A DNA stretch of 64,000 nt from Bradyrhizobium barranii subsp. barranii. Lineage in GTDB: Bacteria; Pseudomonadota; Alphaproteobacteria; Rhizobiales; Xanthobacteraceae. Of the stretch, positions 44,504 through 53,811 are shown piece by piece. The position numbers were made by a program, and so were the translations under genes. The notes beneath the pieces were generated by a model. It ran no database searches. It was given only the letters and a program-made list of their open reading frames with translations, and was not told the origin of the DNA. Within the stretch, counting starts at the first letter, position 1, and every line of letters begins with the position of its first letter. Location of the stretch: assembly GCF_017565645.3 (NCBI RefSeq), contig NZ_CP086136.1, forward strand, positions 3,269,501 to 3,333,500. The letters run 5' to 3'.

Positions 44504-46693
44504 ATGCAGGTCACGCGGGATTTTTCGCATTACGTCCGGGCCGCGGGCGAGGGTATCAAGCACATCGATCTCGCGGTCGAGGGGGTTCACTGCGCCGGCT
44601 GCATGGCCAAGATCGAGCGCGGATTGTCAGCCATCCCCGACGTCACGCTGGCGCGCGTGAACCTCACCGACCGCCGCGTCGCGCTGGAATGGAAGCAGGG
44701 CACGCTCGACCCGGCCCGCTTCATCGATCGGCTCGAGGAACTCGGCTACAAGGCCTATCCTTACGAGACCGAGAGCGCGGAAGCGACGGAAGTGGCGGAA
44801 TCGCGCTTCCTGCTGCGTTGTCTCGGCGTCGCCGCGTTCGCCACCATGAATGTGATGATGCTGTCGATCCCGGTCTGGTCGGGCAACGTCTCGGACATGC
44901 TGCCGGAGCAGCGCGACTTCTTCCACTGGCTGTCGGCGCTGATCGCATTGCCGGCGGCGGCCTATGCCGGCCAGCCGTTCTTCCGCTCGGCCTGGCGCGC
45001 GCTGTCGGCCAAGACCACCAACATGGACGTGCCGATCTCGATCGGGGTGTGCCTTGCGCTCGGCATGTCCGTGGTCGAGACCATCCATCACGCCGAGCAC
45101 GCCTATTTCGACGCGGCGATCATGCTGCTGACCTTCCTGCTGGTCGGCCGCTTCCTCGACCAGAACATGCGGCGGCGGACCCGCGCGATCGCCGGCAATC
45201 TCGCCGCGCTGAAGGCGGAGACGGCGGCCAAGTTCGTCGGGCCCGACGAGATTTCGCAGGTCCCCGTCGCGGCGATCGATCCCGGCGACGTCGTGCTACT
45301 GCGGCCCGGCGAGCGTTGCGCGGTCGACGGCACGGTGATCGAGGGGCGCTCCGAGATCGACCAGAGCCTGATCACCGGTGAGACGCTCTATGTCACGGCA
45401 GAGCAGGGCACGGCGGTCTATGCGGGCTCGATGAACATCTCCGGCACGCTGCGGGTGCGGGTCTCGGCGGCGTCGGAGGCGACGCTGCTCGCCGAGATCA
45501 CACGGCTGCTCGACAACGCGCTGCAGGCGCGCTCGCGCTACATGCGGCTCGCCGACCGCGCCTCGCGGCTCTACGCGCCGGTGGTGCATGCGACGGCGCT
45601 GATCACCATTTTGGGCTGGGTCATCGCGGGTGCCGGCTGGCATGATGCGATCGTCACCGGCGTGGCCGTCTTGATCATCACCTGTCCCTGCGCGCTCGGG
45701 CTTGCCATCCCGACCGTGCAGACGGTGGCCTCGGGCGCGATGTTCAAAGCGGGCGTGCTGCTCAATTCAGGTGACGCCATCGAGCGGCTGGCCGAGGCCG
45801 ACCACGTCATCTTCGACAAGACCGGCACGCTGACGCTGCCCGATCTCGAAGTGATGAACGCGGCCGATATTCCCGCAGGCATCTTCGAACTCGCCGGGCG
45901 GCTCGCGCTGTCGAGCCATCATCCTGTCGCCGCTGCCGTTGCGCTCGCCGCGGGTGCAAGGTCGCCGATCGTTGGTGCGGTCGAGGAGGCCGGGCAGGGC
46001 GTGCGCGCTGTGGTGGACGGTGTCGAGCTTCGCCTTGGCCGTCCGTCCTTCTGCCGCGCCGAGGCGCTGGTCGGCAGCGCCACGCTCGATCCCGAAGCCT
46101 CCATCGTAGCTTTCAGCAAAGGGACTGAAAAATTCATCCTGTCGGTGCGTCAGGGCCTGCGCCCGGACGCGCAGGCCGTGATCGCGGCGCTGAAGGCGCG
46201 CAATATCGGCATCGAGATTCTCTCCGGCGACCGCGAGCCCGCGGTGATCGCGGCGGCCCATGCGCTGGGCATCGCCGAATGGCGCGCCGGCGTCACGCCG
46301 GCCGACAAGATCGCACGGATCGAGGAACTGAAGCGGCGCGGCGCAAAAGTATTGATGGTCGGCGACGGCATGAACGACGCGCCCTCGCTGGCGGCGGCCC
46401 ATGTCTCGATGTCGCCGATCTCGGCCGCGCATCTCAGCCAGGCGACCGCCGATCTCGTCTTCCTCGGCCGGCCGCTGGCACCGGTCGTTGCTGCGATCGA
46501 CGCCTGCCGCAAGGCGCTGCATCTGATGCGGCAGAACCTCTGGCTGGCGATCGGCTATAACGTCCTCGCCGTGCCGGTGGCGATCAGCGGCGTGGTGACG
46601 CCCCTGATTGCGGCGGCAGCCATGAGCGGATCCTCGATCCTGGTGATGCTGAATTCGCTGAGGGCGCGTAGTGCGTCACGGGAGATCGTGTGA
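44504..46693 (+). CDS. fixI: FixI, copper-transporting P1B-type ATPase
   Basis: 729 aa. The N-terminal heavy-metal domain has HCAGCMAKIE (GxxCxxC type). Eight membrane helices carry the CPC ion motif (ITCPCALGLAIP). The catalytic motifs are DKTGTLTLPD (phosphorylated Asp), TGET in the actuator domain, HHP in the nucleotide domain and GDGMNDAPSL. FixI/CcoI exports Cu+ for insertion into the CuB site of the oxidase. The stop shares its last base with the fixS ATG. Confidence 0.95.
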   Translation: MQVTRDFSHYVRAAGEGIKHIDLAVEGVHCAGCMAKIERGLSAIPDVTLARVNLTDRRVALEWKQGTLDPARFIDRLEELGYKAYPYETESAEATEVAESRFLLRCLGVAAFATMNVMMLSIPVWSGNVSDMLPEQRDFFHWLSALIALPAAAYAGQPFFRSAWRALSAKTTNMDVPISIGVCLALGMSVVETIHHAEHAYFDAAIMLLTFLLVGRFLDQNMRRRTRAIAGNLAALKAETAAKFVGPDEISQVPVAAIDPGDVVLLRPGERCAVDGTVIEGRSEIDQSLITGETLYVTAEQGTAVYAGSMNISGTLRVRVSAASEATLLAEITRLLDNALQARSRYMRLADRASRLYAPVVHATALITILGWVIAGAGWHDAIVTGVAVLIITCPCALGLAIPTVQTVASGAMFKAGVLLNSGDAIERLAEADHVIFDKTGTLTLPDLEVMNAADIPAGIFELAGRLALSSHHPVAAAVALAAGARSPIVGAVEEAGQGVRAVVDGVELRLGRPSFCRAEALVGSATLDPEASIVAFSKGTEKFILSVRQGLRPDAQAVIAALKARNIGIEILSGDREPAVIAAAHALGIAEWRAGVTPADKIARIEELKRRGAKVLMVGDGMNDAPSLAAAHVSMSPISAAHLSQATADLVFLGRPLAPVVAAIDACRKALHLMRQNLWLAIGYNVLAVPVAISGVVTPLIAAAAMSGSSILVMLNSLRARSASREIV

Positions 46694-46860
46694 TGGAAAT
46701 CCTGGTGATCCTGGTGCCGCTGGCGCTGATGCTCGGAGGCGCCGGCCTCGTCGCCTTCCTCTGGTCGCTTCGCAGCGGCCAATATGACGATCTCGACGGC
46801 GCAGCGTGGCGGGCCATCGCCGACGACGAGCCGCCGCAGGACGCCCCGGTCAAGCGCTAA
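46693..46860 (+). CDS. fixS: FixS, cbb3 oxidase maturation protein
   Basis: 55 aa. A single membrane helix covers about residues 4-26 (LVILVPLALMLGGAGLVAFLW), followed by SGQYDDLDGAAWRAI, the conserved CcoS/FixS tail. It is required for heme and copper insertion into cbb3 oxidase. Its ATG overlaps the fixI TGA by one base (TGATG), which implies translational coupling. Confidence 0.93.
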   Translation: MEILVILVPLALMLGGAGLVAFLWSLRSGQYDDLDGAAWRAIADDEPPQDAPVKR

Positions 46861-46987
46861 CCGTTGGTTCCGCGCTGCCCTTTTCGGACATGGTCGCTGG
46901 ACGGCCGGCGGTCGCCGGGCGTAACAATGCCGGAGGATTTTGCGTAGAAGCGACGGGGCAGGCTTCCGGAGCAGGAGCGTGACGAGC

Positions 46988-48130
46988 ATGCAGAAAAATG
47001 TCGGAGTGTGCGGCCCCAACGATCTGCCAGGACAGGTCGTGCTGGTGCTGCAAGGCGGCGGTGCGCTCGGCTCCTATCAGGCGGGCGTCTATCAGGCCCT
47101 GCACGAGGCCGGGATCGAGCCGGACTGGGTCATCGGCACCTCGATCGGCGCCATCAACGGGAGCCTGATCGCCGGTAATGCGCCGGGAAACAGGCTCGCG
47201 CGCCTGAAGGAGTTCTGGAAGCGGATGGAGCAGAATCCGGTTTGGGCTCTGGGTGGCGCCTTTCCCGACTTCAGCGAGAAGCTCGCCTATTTGTCGACTG
47301 TCACCAACGGCATTCCCGGCTTCTTCCGGCCCAACCCGCTGGCGCATGCGGGAGATTCCTTTCCACTCGGCGCCGATCACGCCGGCTTCTATTCGACCGC
47401 GCCGCTGGAGAAGACGCTGAGCGAGCTGGTCGATTTCGATCTGGCCAATCGCTGCGCGCCGCGACTGACGGTCGGTGCCGCTCATGTCGGCACCAGCGAA
47501 ATGCGCTATTTCGACAGCCGCGACGGCGAACTGACGGTGAAGCATGTCATGGCTTCGGGCGCGCTGCCGCCGGCCTTCCCGGCGGTGCGCATCGATGGCG
47601 AGCTGTATTGGGACGGCGGCATCCTGTCGAACACGCCGACGGAGGCCGTATTCGACGACAATCCACGCAGGGATTCGCTGATTTTCTCCGTGCATCTGTG
47701 GAATTCCGTCGGCGCCGAGCCGACCACGATGGCGGAGGTCTTGAACCGCCATAAGGACGTGCAGTACTCCAGCCGCATCGCGAGTCAGATCGTGCGGCAG
47801 CAGCAGGCCCATCGCCTGCGCCACGTCATCAACCAGCTTGCCGCGCGGTTGCCCGAGAGCGAGCGCAACGATCCCGCGGTGAGGGAATTGATGAGCTACG
47901 GCTGTCCGACCCGCATGCACGTGGTGCGACTGCTGGCGCCGCAGCTCGATCGCGAAACCCACACCAAGGATATCGACTTCAGTCCGTCAGGCATTACGCG
48001 GCGCTGGCATGCTGGCTATGCTCACACTAAATCAGTGCTGGCGCGAAAGCCGTGGATCGGTGAATTCGATCCGCTCGCCGGCGTGGTGCTGCACGAGCAT
48101 ATGGACGAGATGCCGATGGCGGCGGAGTAG
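46988..48130 (+). CDS. Patatin-like phospholipase
   Basis: 380 aa from ATG 46988. The oxyanion loop GGGALGSYQAGV (about residue 24), the nucleophile GTSIGAING (Ser about residue 54) and the DGG of the Ser-Asp dyad (YWDGGILSNTP, about residue 210) are all intact. A C-terminal DUF3734-like region follows (HTKDIDFSP, then RWHAGYAHT). In rhizobia such proteins are often linked to storage-polymer or phospholipid turnover. No signal peptide, so it is cytosolic or membrane-associated. Confidence 0.87.
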   Translation: MQKNVGVCGPNDLPGQVVLVLQGGGALGSYQAGVYQALHEAGIEPDWVIGTSIGAINGSLIAGNAPGNRLARLKEFWKRMEQNPVWALGGAFPDFSEKLAYLSTVTNGIPGFFRPNPLAHAGDSFPLGADHAGFYSTAPLEKTLSELVDFDLANRCAPRLTVGAAHVGTSEMRYFDSRDGELTVKHVMASGALPPAFPAVRIDGELYWDGGILSNTPTEAVFDDNPRRDSLIFSVHLWNSVGAEPTTMAEVLNRHKDVQYSSRIASQIVRQQQAHRLRHVINQLAARLPESERNDPAVRELMSYGCPTRMHVVRLLAPQLDRETHTKDIDFSPSGITRRWHAGYAHTKSVLARKPWIGEFDPLAGVVLHEHMDEMPMAAE

Positions 48131-48201
48131 GGCCGCGTCCGCTTTCATCGAATTGCCACGGGCCCTGCGGATTGTCGGTCGTCGTCCGCTTTTGAGAGGC
48201 C

Positions 48202-49158
48202 TTGCAGTTGGTATCCGGGAACGATCTGGAATTGGCCCTCGATCAGGTCCGCGCCGACGCCGCGGGACCGGTCGCCGGCGTGTTCGGTCCTGACACGGTG
48301 ACCTGGCAGATCGACCGGGAGGCCGTCATCTTTCTCGGCGCCGGCCGCGCGCTGTTGTTGCAGCTGGCGCATCCCTGGGTCGCTGCCGCCATCGCGGAGC
48401 ATTCACGGACCCTTGCCGATCCAATCGGCCGCTTCCATCGCACCTTCGACATCGTCTTTGCGATGGTGTTCGGCTCGCTCGACCGGGCGCAGTTGTCGTC
48501 CCGACAATTGCATCGGCGCCACAGCATGATCGTCGGCGCGATGCCCGAGGCCGTCGGTCCGTTCGCGGCAGGCTCGCGCTACTGCGCCAACGACATTCCG
48601 TCGTTGCGCTGGGTTCATGCGACGCTGGTCGAGACCGCGGTGATGGCGCATGACCTGGTCCTTCCGCCGCTCTCGGCGGAGGAGCGCGAGCGCTACTGGA
48701 GCGAGAGCCGGATGTTCGGCGCCTTGTTCGGATTGACGGCCGACGATTTGCCCGCGGACTGGTCCGGCTTTGCGGCCTACACCGCGGCGATGGCGCAGTC
48801 GGAGACGCTGACCGTCAGCCCGGCGGCGCGCGAGATCGCCGCGCAGATCCTTGGCGGCGCCCGTCCGTGGTTGCGGCCACCGCGATGGTATCGCGCGCTC
48901 ACCGCGAGTTTGTTGCCGGAGCGCCTGCGAGCGGGCTTCGGGTTTGAATTCGACGAGCGCGACAAGCGGGCAGCTGACAATGCGCTGAGATGGATCAGGC
49001 GCGTCTATCCCAAACTGCCGGACCGGCTGCGCTATGTCGGTCCCTACCAGGAAGCGCAGGCACGGCTGCGGGGCGAGCCGCAGCCCGACTGGATGACCCG
49101 GTGTCTCAATCGCGCTTGGATCGGGCGGCCGCAAATGGATGTGCGCGGGAAGGGGTGA
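48202..49158 (+). CDS. MpaB-like oxygenase family protein (DUF2236)
   Basis: 318 aa from a TTG start. The region GAGRALLLQLAHPWVAAAIAEHS with later RRHSMIVGAMPEAVG and WVHATLVETAVMAHD matches the DUF2236/MpaB family, in which conserved histidines bind a heme or metal. Fungal MpaB cleaves an isoprenoid chain; bacterial members have no defined substrate. It stands alone behind the patatin gene and is followed by an intergenic palindrome. Confidence 0.78.
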   Translation: MQLVSGNDLELALDQVRADAAGPVAGVFGPDTVTWQIDREAVIFLGAGRALLLQLAHPWVAAAIAEHSRTLADPIGRFHRTFDIVFAMVFGSLDRAQLSSRQLHRRHSMIVGAMPEAVGPFAAGSRYCANDIPSLRWVHATLVETAVMAHDLVLPPLSAEERERYWSESRMFGALFGLTADDLPADWSGFAAYTAAMAQSETLTVSPAAREIAAQILGGARPWLRPPRWYRALTASLLPERLRAGFGFEFDERDKRAADNALRWIRRVYPKLPDRLRYVGPYQEAQARLRGEPQPDWMTRCLNRAWIGRPQMDVRGKG

Positions 49159-49212
49159 GGTTCTCAGCTCTTGGAGTGACGGGCGATAGAGTGGCGCGCA
49201 CTCTCTCCACAT

Positions 49213-49298
49213 CGTCATTGCGAGCACAGCGAAGCAATCCAGACTATCGACGCGGAGACAGCCTGGATTGCTTCGTCGCTTTGCTCCTCGCAATGACG
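49213..49298. repeat. Palindromic repeat, CGTCATTGCGAG family
   Basis: CGTCATTGCGAG at 49213-49224 is the exact complement of CTCGCAATGACG at 49287-49298, with nested pairing (GAAGCAATCCAG with CTGGATTGCTTC). A second copy is at 58741-58827. It sits between convergent genes. Confidence 0.85.
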
Positions 49299-49321
49299 GA
49301 GTCCGGAGTGGCGCCTCGACC

Positions 49322-50737
49322 TCACACCGACGCCAGCCTCCTATACAGCGCGCTGTAGCTGCCGGCCGAGATGCTCCAGGAGAACGAACGTCCCATCGCG
49401 CTGCGACGCATGGAGTCGAGCTGGTCATGCGCCACGAAAGCTGAGAAGGCGCGGCGGACCCCGCCGAGGAAGGATTCGTGCGAGGGTTTTGAGAACAGAA
49501 AGCCGGTCTCGCCGTCGGTGATGGTCTCGGCCAGGCCGCCGGTCTGGTGACCGATCGGCAGCGAGCCGAAGCGCTGGGCGTACATCTGGCTGAGCCCGCA
49601 CGGCTCGAAGCGCGACGGCATCAATGTGAAATCGCTGCCCGCGAAGATGCGCCGCGCCTGGGCGTCGTTGAAGCCGATCGTGACCCCGATCGCGTCGGGG
49701 CGGCGGCGATGGGCGTCGATCAGCGCCTGCTCGAGCGCGGGCTCGCCGGAGCCGGTGACCACGATCTGCCCGCCGGCATCGATGATCTCGTCGGCGGCCG
49801 ACAGCACGAGGTCGATGCCCTTCTGGTGCACGAGGCGTGCGACGATCGCAAACATCGGGCCGCGCGACACCGCGAGCCCGAACTGCTTGCGCACGTAATC
49901 CGCATTGGCCTTCTTGCCGACCCAGTCGCCGGCGCCGAACTGCTGGGCCAGCTGGGAGCAGGAGCGAGGGTCCCAGCTCTCGTCGATGCCGTTGAGGATG
50001 CCGGTGAGCTCGGCCGCGTCGGAGCGGACACGAAGCAGGCCCTCGAGGCCGCAGCCGAATTCCTCCGTCGTGATCTCGCGTGCATAGGTGCCGCTGACGG
50101 TGGTGAGGTGCGAGGCATAGACCAGCCCGGCCTTGAGGAAGGAGAGCTGGTCGTAGAACTCGACGCCGTCGATATGGAAGGAGCTCTCGGGGACGCCGAT
50201 CCGCCGCAGCGAGTCCTTCGGGAAGAGTCCCTGGTAGGCGAGGTTGTGGATGGTCAGGATCGACGGCAGCTTGGCGCCGCGCCAGGCGAGGTAGGCCGGC
50301 ACGAGCGAGGCCTGCCAGTCATTGGCATGGATCAGGTCTGCTGCCCAATTCTTGTCCAGCTTGCCCATGGCCAGCTCAGCGGCTGCCGAGGCAAAGCGCG
50401 CAAAGCGGATGTCGTTGTCCGGCCAGTCGTGTCCGGACTCGTCGCCATAGGGATTGCCAGGCCGGTCGTAGAGTTGTGAGCACAACAGCACATAGACCGG
50501 CAGCCCGTCCTTGGTCGCAGCTCGCCCGAGCGAGCAGGCCGGCATCTCCGCAAACGCTGGGCAGCGGCCAACGATCTGAATATGCGTGAGTTGTTCGATG
50601 ATGTCGCGATAGCCGGGCAACATGACCCGGATATCGGCGAGAGGGCGAAGCGCCCTGGGAAGTGCAGCGGAAACGGCGCCGAGTCCGCCAACGCGGACGA
50701 AATCGTCCATCTCGGTTGTGACGAACAAGACCCTCAA
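49322..50737 (-). CDS. glgA: Glycogen synthase family protein (GlgA, GT5)
   Basis: 471 aa, the usual length. N-terminal MRVLFVTTEMDDFVRVGGLGAV, then IHANDWQASLVPAYL, TIHNLAYQG and the C-terminal FTLMPSRFEPCGLSQMYAQRFGSLPI define GT5 starch/glycogen synthases, which elongate alpha-1,4-glucan from ADP-glucose. The KTGGL motif that contacts ADP-glucose reads RVGGL here, with Arg for Lys, and the usual GGLxD Asp is Ala, so donor handling may differ. There are no other glg genes adjacent. A debranching-type enzyme is at 29591. Confidence 0.85.
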   Translation of the reverse strand: MRVLFVTTEMDDFVRVGGLGAVSAALPRALRPLADIRVMLPGYRDIIEQLTHIQIVGRCPAFAEMPACSLGRAATKDGLPVYVLLCSQLYDRPGNPYGDESGHDWPDNDIRFARFASAAAELAMGKLDKNWAADLIHANDWQASLVPAYLAWRGAKLPSILTIHNLAYQGLFPKDSLRRIGVPESSFHIDGVEFYDQLSFLKAGLVYASHLTTVSGTYAREITTEEFGCGLEGLLRVRSDAAELTGILNGIDESWDPRSCSQLAQQFGAGDWVGKKANADYVRKQFGLAVSRGPMFAIVARLVHQKGIDLVLSAADEIIDAGGQIVVTGSGEPALEQALIDAHRRRPDAIGVTIGFNDAQARRIFAGSDFTLMPSRFEPCGLSQMYAQRFGSLPIGHQTGGLAETITDGETGFLFSKPSHESFLGGVRRAFSAFVAHDQLDSMRRSAMGRSFSWSISAGSYSALYRRLASV

Positions 50738-50931
50738 GAACAGCTGCCCTCTTCCGATCCCGTTTATTGCTATGCAAGAACGGGTCCAGTTGTCCTGGAA
50801 TTCCCAAGCCCGCCCGTGAGACGCGTCCGTTCGGTAAAGACTTTCCTACTCACCCGCCGCCCTCTAGGGTCGGCGCATCAACAAGAGAGAACTTCGATAG
50901 TTCCTAAGAGGCCGAGGGGGCGTAAGCAGGC

Positions 50932-52128
50932 ATGCAGTTAGCAGATAAGCATGAGGGGACGACGACCAAGGCCTTCGCCGGCCTCAGGGTCCTGGATTTT
51001 TCGACCACCATCGCCGGTCCCCATTGTGCGCGGATGCTTGCCGACATGGGCGCCGAGGTCATCAAGATCGAGACCGACGGCGGCGAGACGATGCGCACCC
51101 GGCCGCCGCTGCGCAAGGGGTGCAGCACCGTATTCGGCCAGCTCAACGTCGGCAAGAAAAGCGTTGTGCTCGATCTCAAGTCCGAGGAGGGCAAGGAGGC
51201 GGTGCGCCGGCTCGCCGCGACCGCCGATATCCTGGTCGAGAACTTTCGCCCCGGCGTGATGCACCGGCTGCGGCTTGACTACGACCGCCTGCGCCCGGTC
51301 AATCCCAAGCTGATCTATTGCTCGATCTCGGGCTACGGCCAGACCGGCCCCTCGGCCGAGCTGCCGGCCTATGCGCCGGTGATCCATGCGGCCTCCGGCT
51401 ACGACATGGCGCATCTCGCCTACCAGCCCGGCCGCAGCCGTCCCGATTATTGCGGCATCTACCATGCCGACGTCGTCACCGGCACCTACGGTTTCGGCGC
51501 GATTGCGTCGGCGCTCTATCAGCGCACCGTGACCGGGCAGGGCCAGCACATCGACGTTTCGATGCTGGAGACGATGCTGAGCCTGACGGTGATCGAGCTG
51601 CAGAGCTCGCAATTCGCGGTGAAGCCGCCGCCGCGCCCGATGTTCGGCCCGACCGAGACGGCGAGCGGCTATGTCATGATCACGGTCGCGAGCGAGAAGA
51701 CGTTCCAGTGCCTGATGGGTGTGATCGGCCGCCCCGAATGGATTTCCGATCCGCGCTTCTCCACCTACGCCGCGCGGCGCGAGAACTGGGCTGACATGAT
51801 GGACGGGGTCGAAGCCTGGTCGCGGCCGCTCACGACCGACGCATGTCTTGTCGCGCTTGGCGCGGCCGGTGTGCCGGCCTCGGCCTATCGCACCGTGTCC
51901 GAGGCGCTGGCCGATCCGCAACTCGCGCACCGGCAGGCGCTCTCGTCCGTGGAGGACGAGGGTGGCTCGTTCCAGGTGCTCAATCTGCCGTTCCGGATGT
52001 CGGGCGCCGACACCACGCCCGCCAAAACGATGGCCGTGCTCGGCGAGCACACGGACGCATTGCGCGAGGAGATCGGCCTCGCCGGCGATGCGCCAATTCC
52101 GTCAGGCAAAACGGCTGCGACAAACTGA
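50932..52128 (+). CDS. CaiB/BaiF family CoA-transferase
   Basis: 398 aa. The start (GLRVLDFSTTIAGPHCARMLADMGAEVIKIE), then VLDLKSEEGKEAVRRL, ENFRPGVM and the catalytic Asp in YHADVVTGTYG are typical of class III CoA-transferases. These move CoA between carboxylic acids through a covalent aspartyl intermediate. Formyl-CoA, succinyl-CoA or other donors cannot be told apart from sequence. It precedes the peptide-type ABC operon by 131 bp and may belong to the same catabolic unit. Confidence 0.87.
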   Translation: MQLADKHEGTTTKAFAGLRVLDFSTTIAGPHCARMLADMGAEVIKIETDGGETMRTRPPLRKGCSTVFGQLNVGKKSVVLDLKSEEGKEAVRRLAATADILVENFRPGVMHRLRLDYDRLRPVNPKLIYCSISGYGQTGPSAELPAYAPVIHAASGYDMAHLAYQPGRSRPDYCGIYHADVVTGTYGFGAIASALYQRTVTGQGQHIDVSMLETMLSLTVIELQSSQFAVKPPPRPMFGPTETASGYVMITVASEKTFQCLMGVIGRPEWISDPRFSTYAARRENWADMMDGVEAWSRPLTTDACLVALGAAGVPASAYRTVSEALADPQLAHRQALSSVEDEGGSFQVLNLPFRMSGADTTPAKTMAVLGEHTDALREEIGLAGDAPIPSGKTAATN

Positions 52129-52259
52129 GCGCATCGCAGCACCACTACAGCGTTTGATCTCTCGCGTGTTCCTCTTGCCGTGGCGAGCATTTATCGCCAA
52201 GCTCGCTTCCGAGTCATTCAACGATCCGAAACATCGGACGAGGGATCCCGGGAGGAACC

Positions 52260-53804
52260 ATGACGAACCTTGCTGCCGCGGCGCGCAAGCGCGCGCCGAT
52301 TTTCCTTGTTGCGGCATTTGCTCTCCTTCCGCCGGCTGAGCCGGCACAGGCGCAGAAGGCGGGCGGCAGCATCACCGTCGGTCAGGAGCTGGAGATTACG
52401 GGCTTCGATCCGCTCAAGGTCGGGGTCTACGACACCTCGACCTTCACCGCCGCGGCCGCGATCTTCGATACGCTGACCACGCTCGACGACAAGGGCGAGG
52501 CCGCGCCAAAGCTGGCAGTCTCCTGGACCCATTCGGACGATTACAAGAGCTGGACCTTCAAGCTGCGCCAGGGCGTGAAATTCCACGACGGCACGCCGTT
52601 CAATGCGCAAGCCTTCAAGGAGAACTTCGATCGGCAGAAGGACCCCGCCAACAAGTGCCGCTGCGCCTTCTACATCACCAACGTCAAGGAGGTGCTGGCG
52701 CCCGATGAATATACTGTCGTCTACAATCTCACCGATCCTTCCGTGAATTTGCCGGCGACGAACACCATCCAGAGCCAGAACAACGTTGTGCATTCGCCGA
52801 CGGCGTGGAAGACCAAGGGCGACGACTACAATCGCAATCCCGTCGGCACCGGTCCCTACATCCTGAAATCATGGACGGCCGGCGATCGCATGGTTCTGGA
52901 GAAGAACCCGGGCTACTGGGACAAGGGCCGTCCCTATCTCGACCGCATCATCCTGAAGCCGCTGCCCGACGCGCAGTCGCGTTTCGCCTCGCTGCAATCG
53001 GGCGAGGCCGACATCATCTGGGACGACGAGAACGACGCTGACAACATCATGAAGGCGCAGAAGGACTCCAAGCTCACCGTGCACACCTACAAGGGCTCGG
53101 GCGCGCAGGTCTATGCCTTCAACACCAAGGTGGCGCCGTTCGACGACGTCCGCGTGCGGCAGGCGCTGGTGATGGCGATCGACCGTCCAAAGATGTCGCA
53201 GGCGATCAGCAACGGCCTGAGCCGGCCCGCGACCAATCCCTACGGCGACGGCTCCTGGGTCAAGTGCAAGGACGACGGCGCGCTGCCGTTCGATGTCGAG
53301 AAGGCCAAGGCACTGATCAAGGACTATGGCAAGCCGGTCGAGTTCAAGACGATGGTGACTGCGACGCCCCGCGGCCGCATGATCGGCCAGGTGCTCCAGC
53401 AATTCTGGAAGCGCGCCGGCGCCAACATGGAGATCGAGCAGGTCGACCAGGCCACCATTCCGCCACGCGCGTTCATGCGTCAGTTCCAGCTCATACCCTG
53501 GCGCATCGTCGACCTCGCCGATCCCGACCCGCAGATGTATGCGAACTTCCGCAGCGGCAGCCCGCTGGCGCTGGCCAACTTCGCCGATCCGGAGCTCGAC
53601 CGGCTGCTCGACCACTCCCGCGTCACCGCCGATCCCGCCGCGCGTATCGAGGACTATTGCGCGATCAGCCGCCTGATCAACAAGGAGGCAGTCTGGTTCT
53701 GGACCTTCCAGAACACCTATTACGCGCTGTCGAGCGCCAAGCTGAAGGGCGTTCCGAAAATCTACAACGGCGTGATCGACGTCTCGACCACCTGGCTGGA
53801 ATGA
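52260..53804 (+). CDS. ABC transporter substrate-binding protein, peptide/nickel type
   Basis: 514 aa with a signal peptide (about residues 1-31, ending PAQAQ). The SBP family 5 signature is present: WTFKLRQGVKFHDGTPFNA near residue 100, and the mature part is of standard length. Family members bind oligopeptides, opines, nickel or glutathione-like compounds in the periplasm. It is first of five transporter genes. As one permease gene has a stop codon, the transporter may not work. Confidence 0.88.
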   Translation: MTNLAAAARKRAPIFLVAAFALLPPAEPAQAQKAGGSITVGQELEITGFDPLKVGVYDTSTFTAAAAIFDTLTTLDDKGEAAPKLAVSWTHSDDYKSWTFKLRQGVKFHDGTPFNAQAFKENFDRQKDPANKCRCAFYITNVKEVLAPDEYTVVYNLTDPSVNLPATNTIQSQNNVVHSPTAWKTKGDDYNRNPVGTGPYILKSWTAGDRMVLEKNPGYWDKGRPYLDRIILKPLPDAQSRFASLQSGEADIIWDDENDADNIMKAQKDSKLTVHTYKGSGAQVYAFNTKVAPFDDVRVRQALVMAIDRPKMSQAISNGLSRPATNPYGDGSWVKCKDDGALPFDVEKAKALIKDYGKPVEFKTMVTATPRGRMIGQVLQQFWKRAGANMEIEQVDQATIPPRAFMRQFQLIPWRIVDLADPDPQMYANFRSGSPLALANFADPELDRLLDHSRVTADPAARIEDYCAISRLINKEAVWFWTFQNTYYALSSAKLKGVPKIYNGVIDVSTTWLE

Positions 53805-53811
53805 CCGCGCG

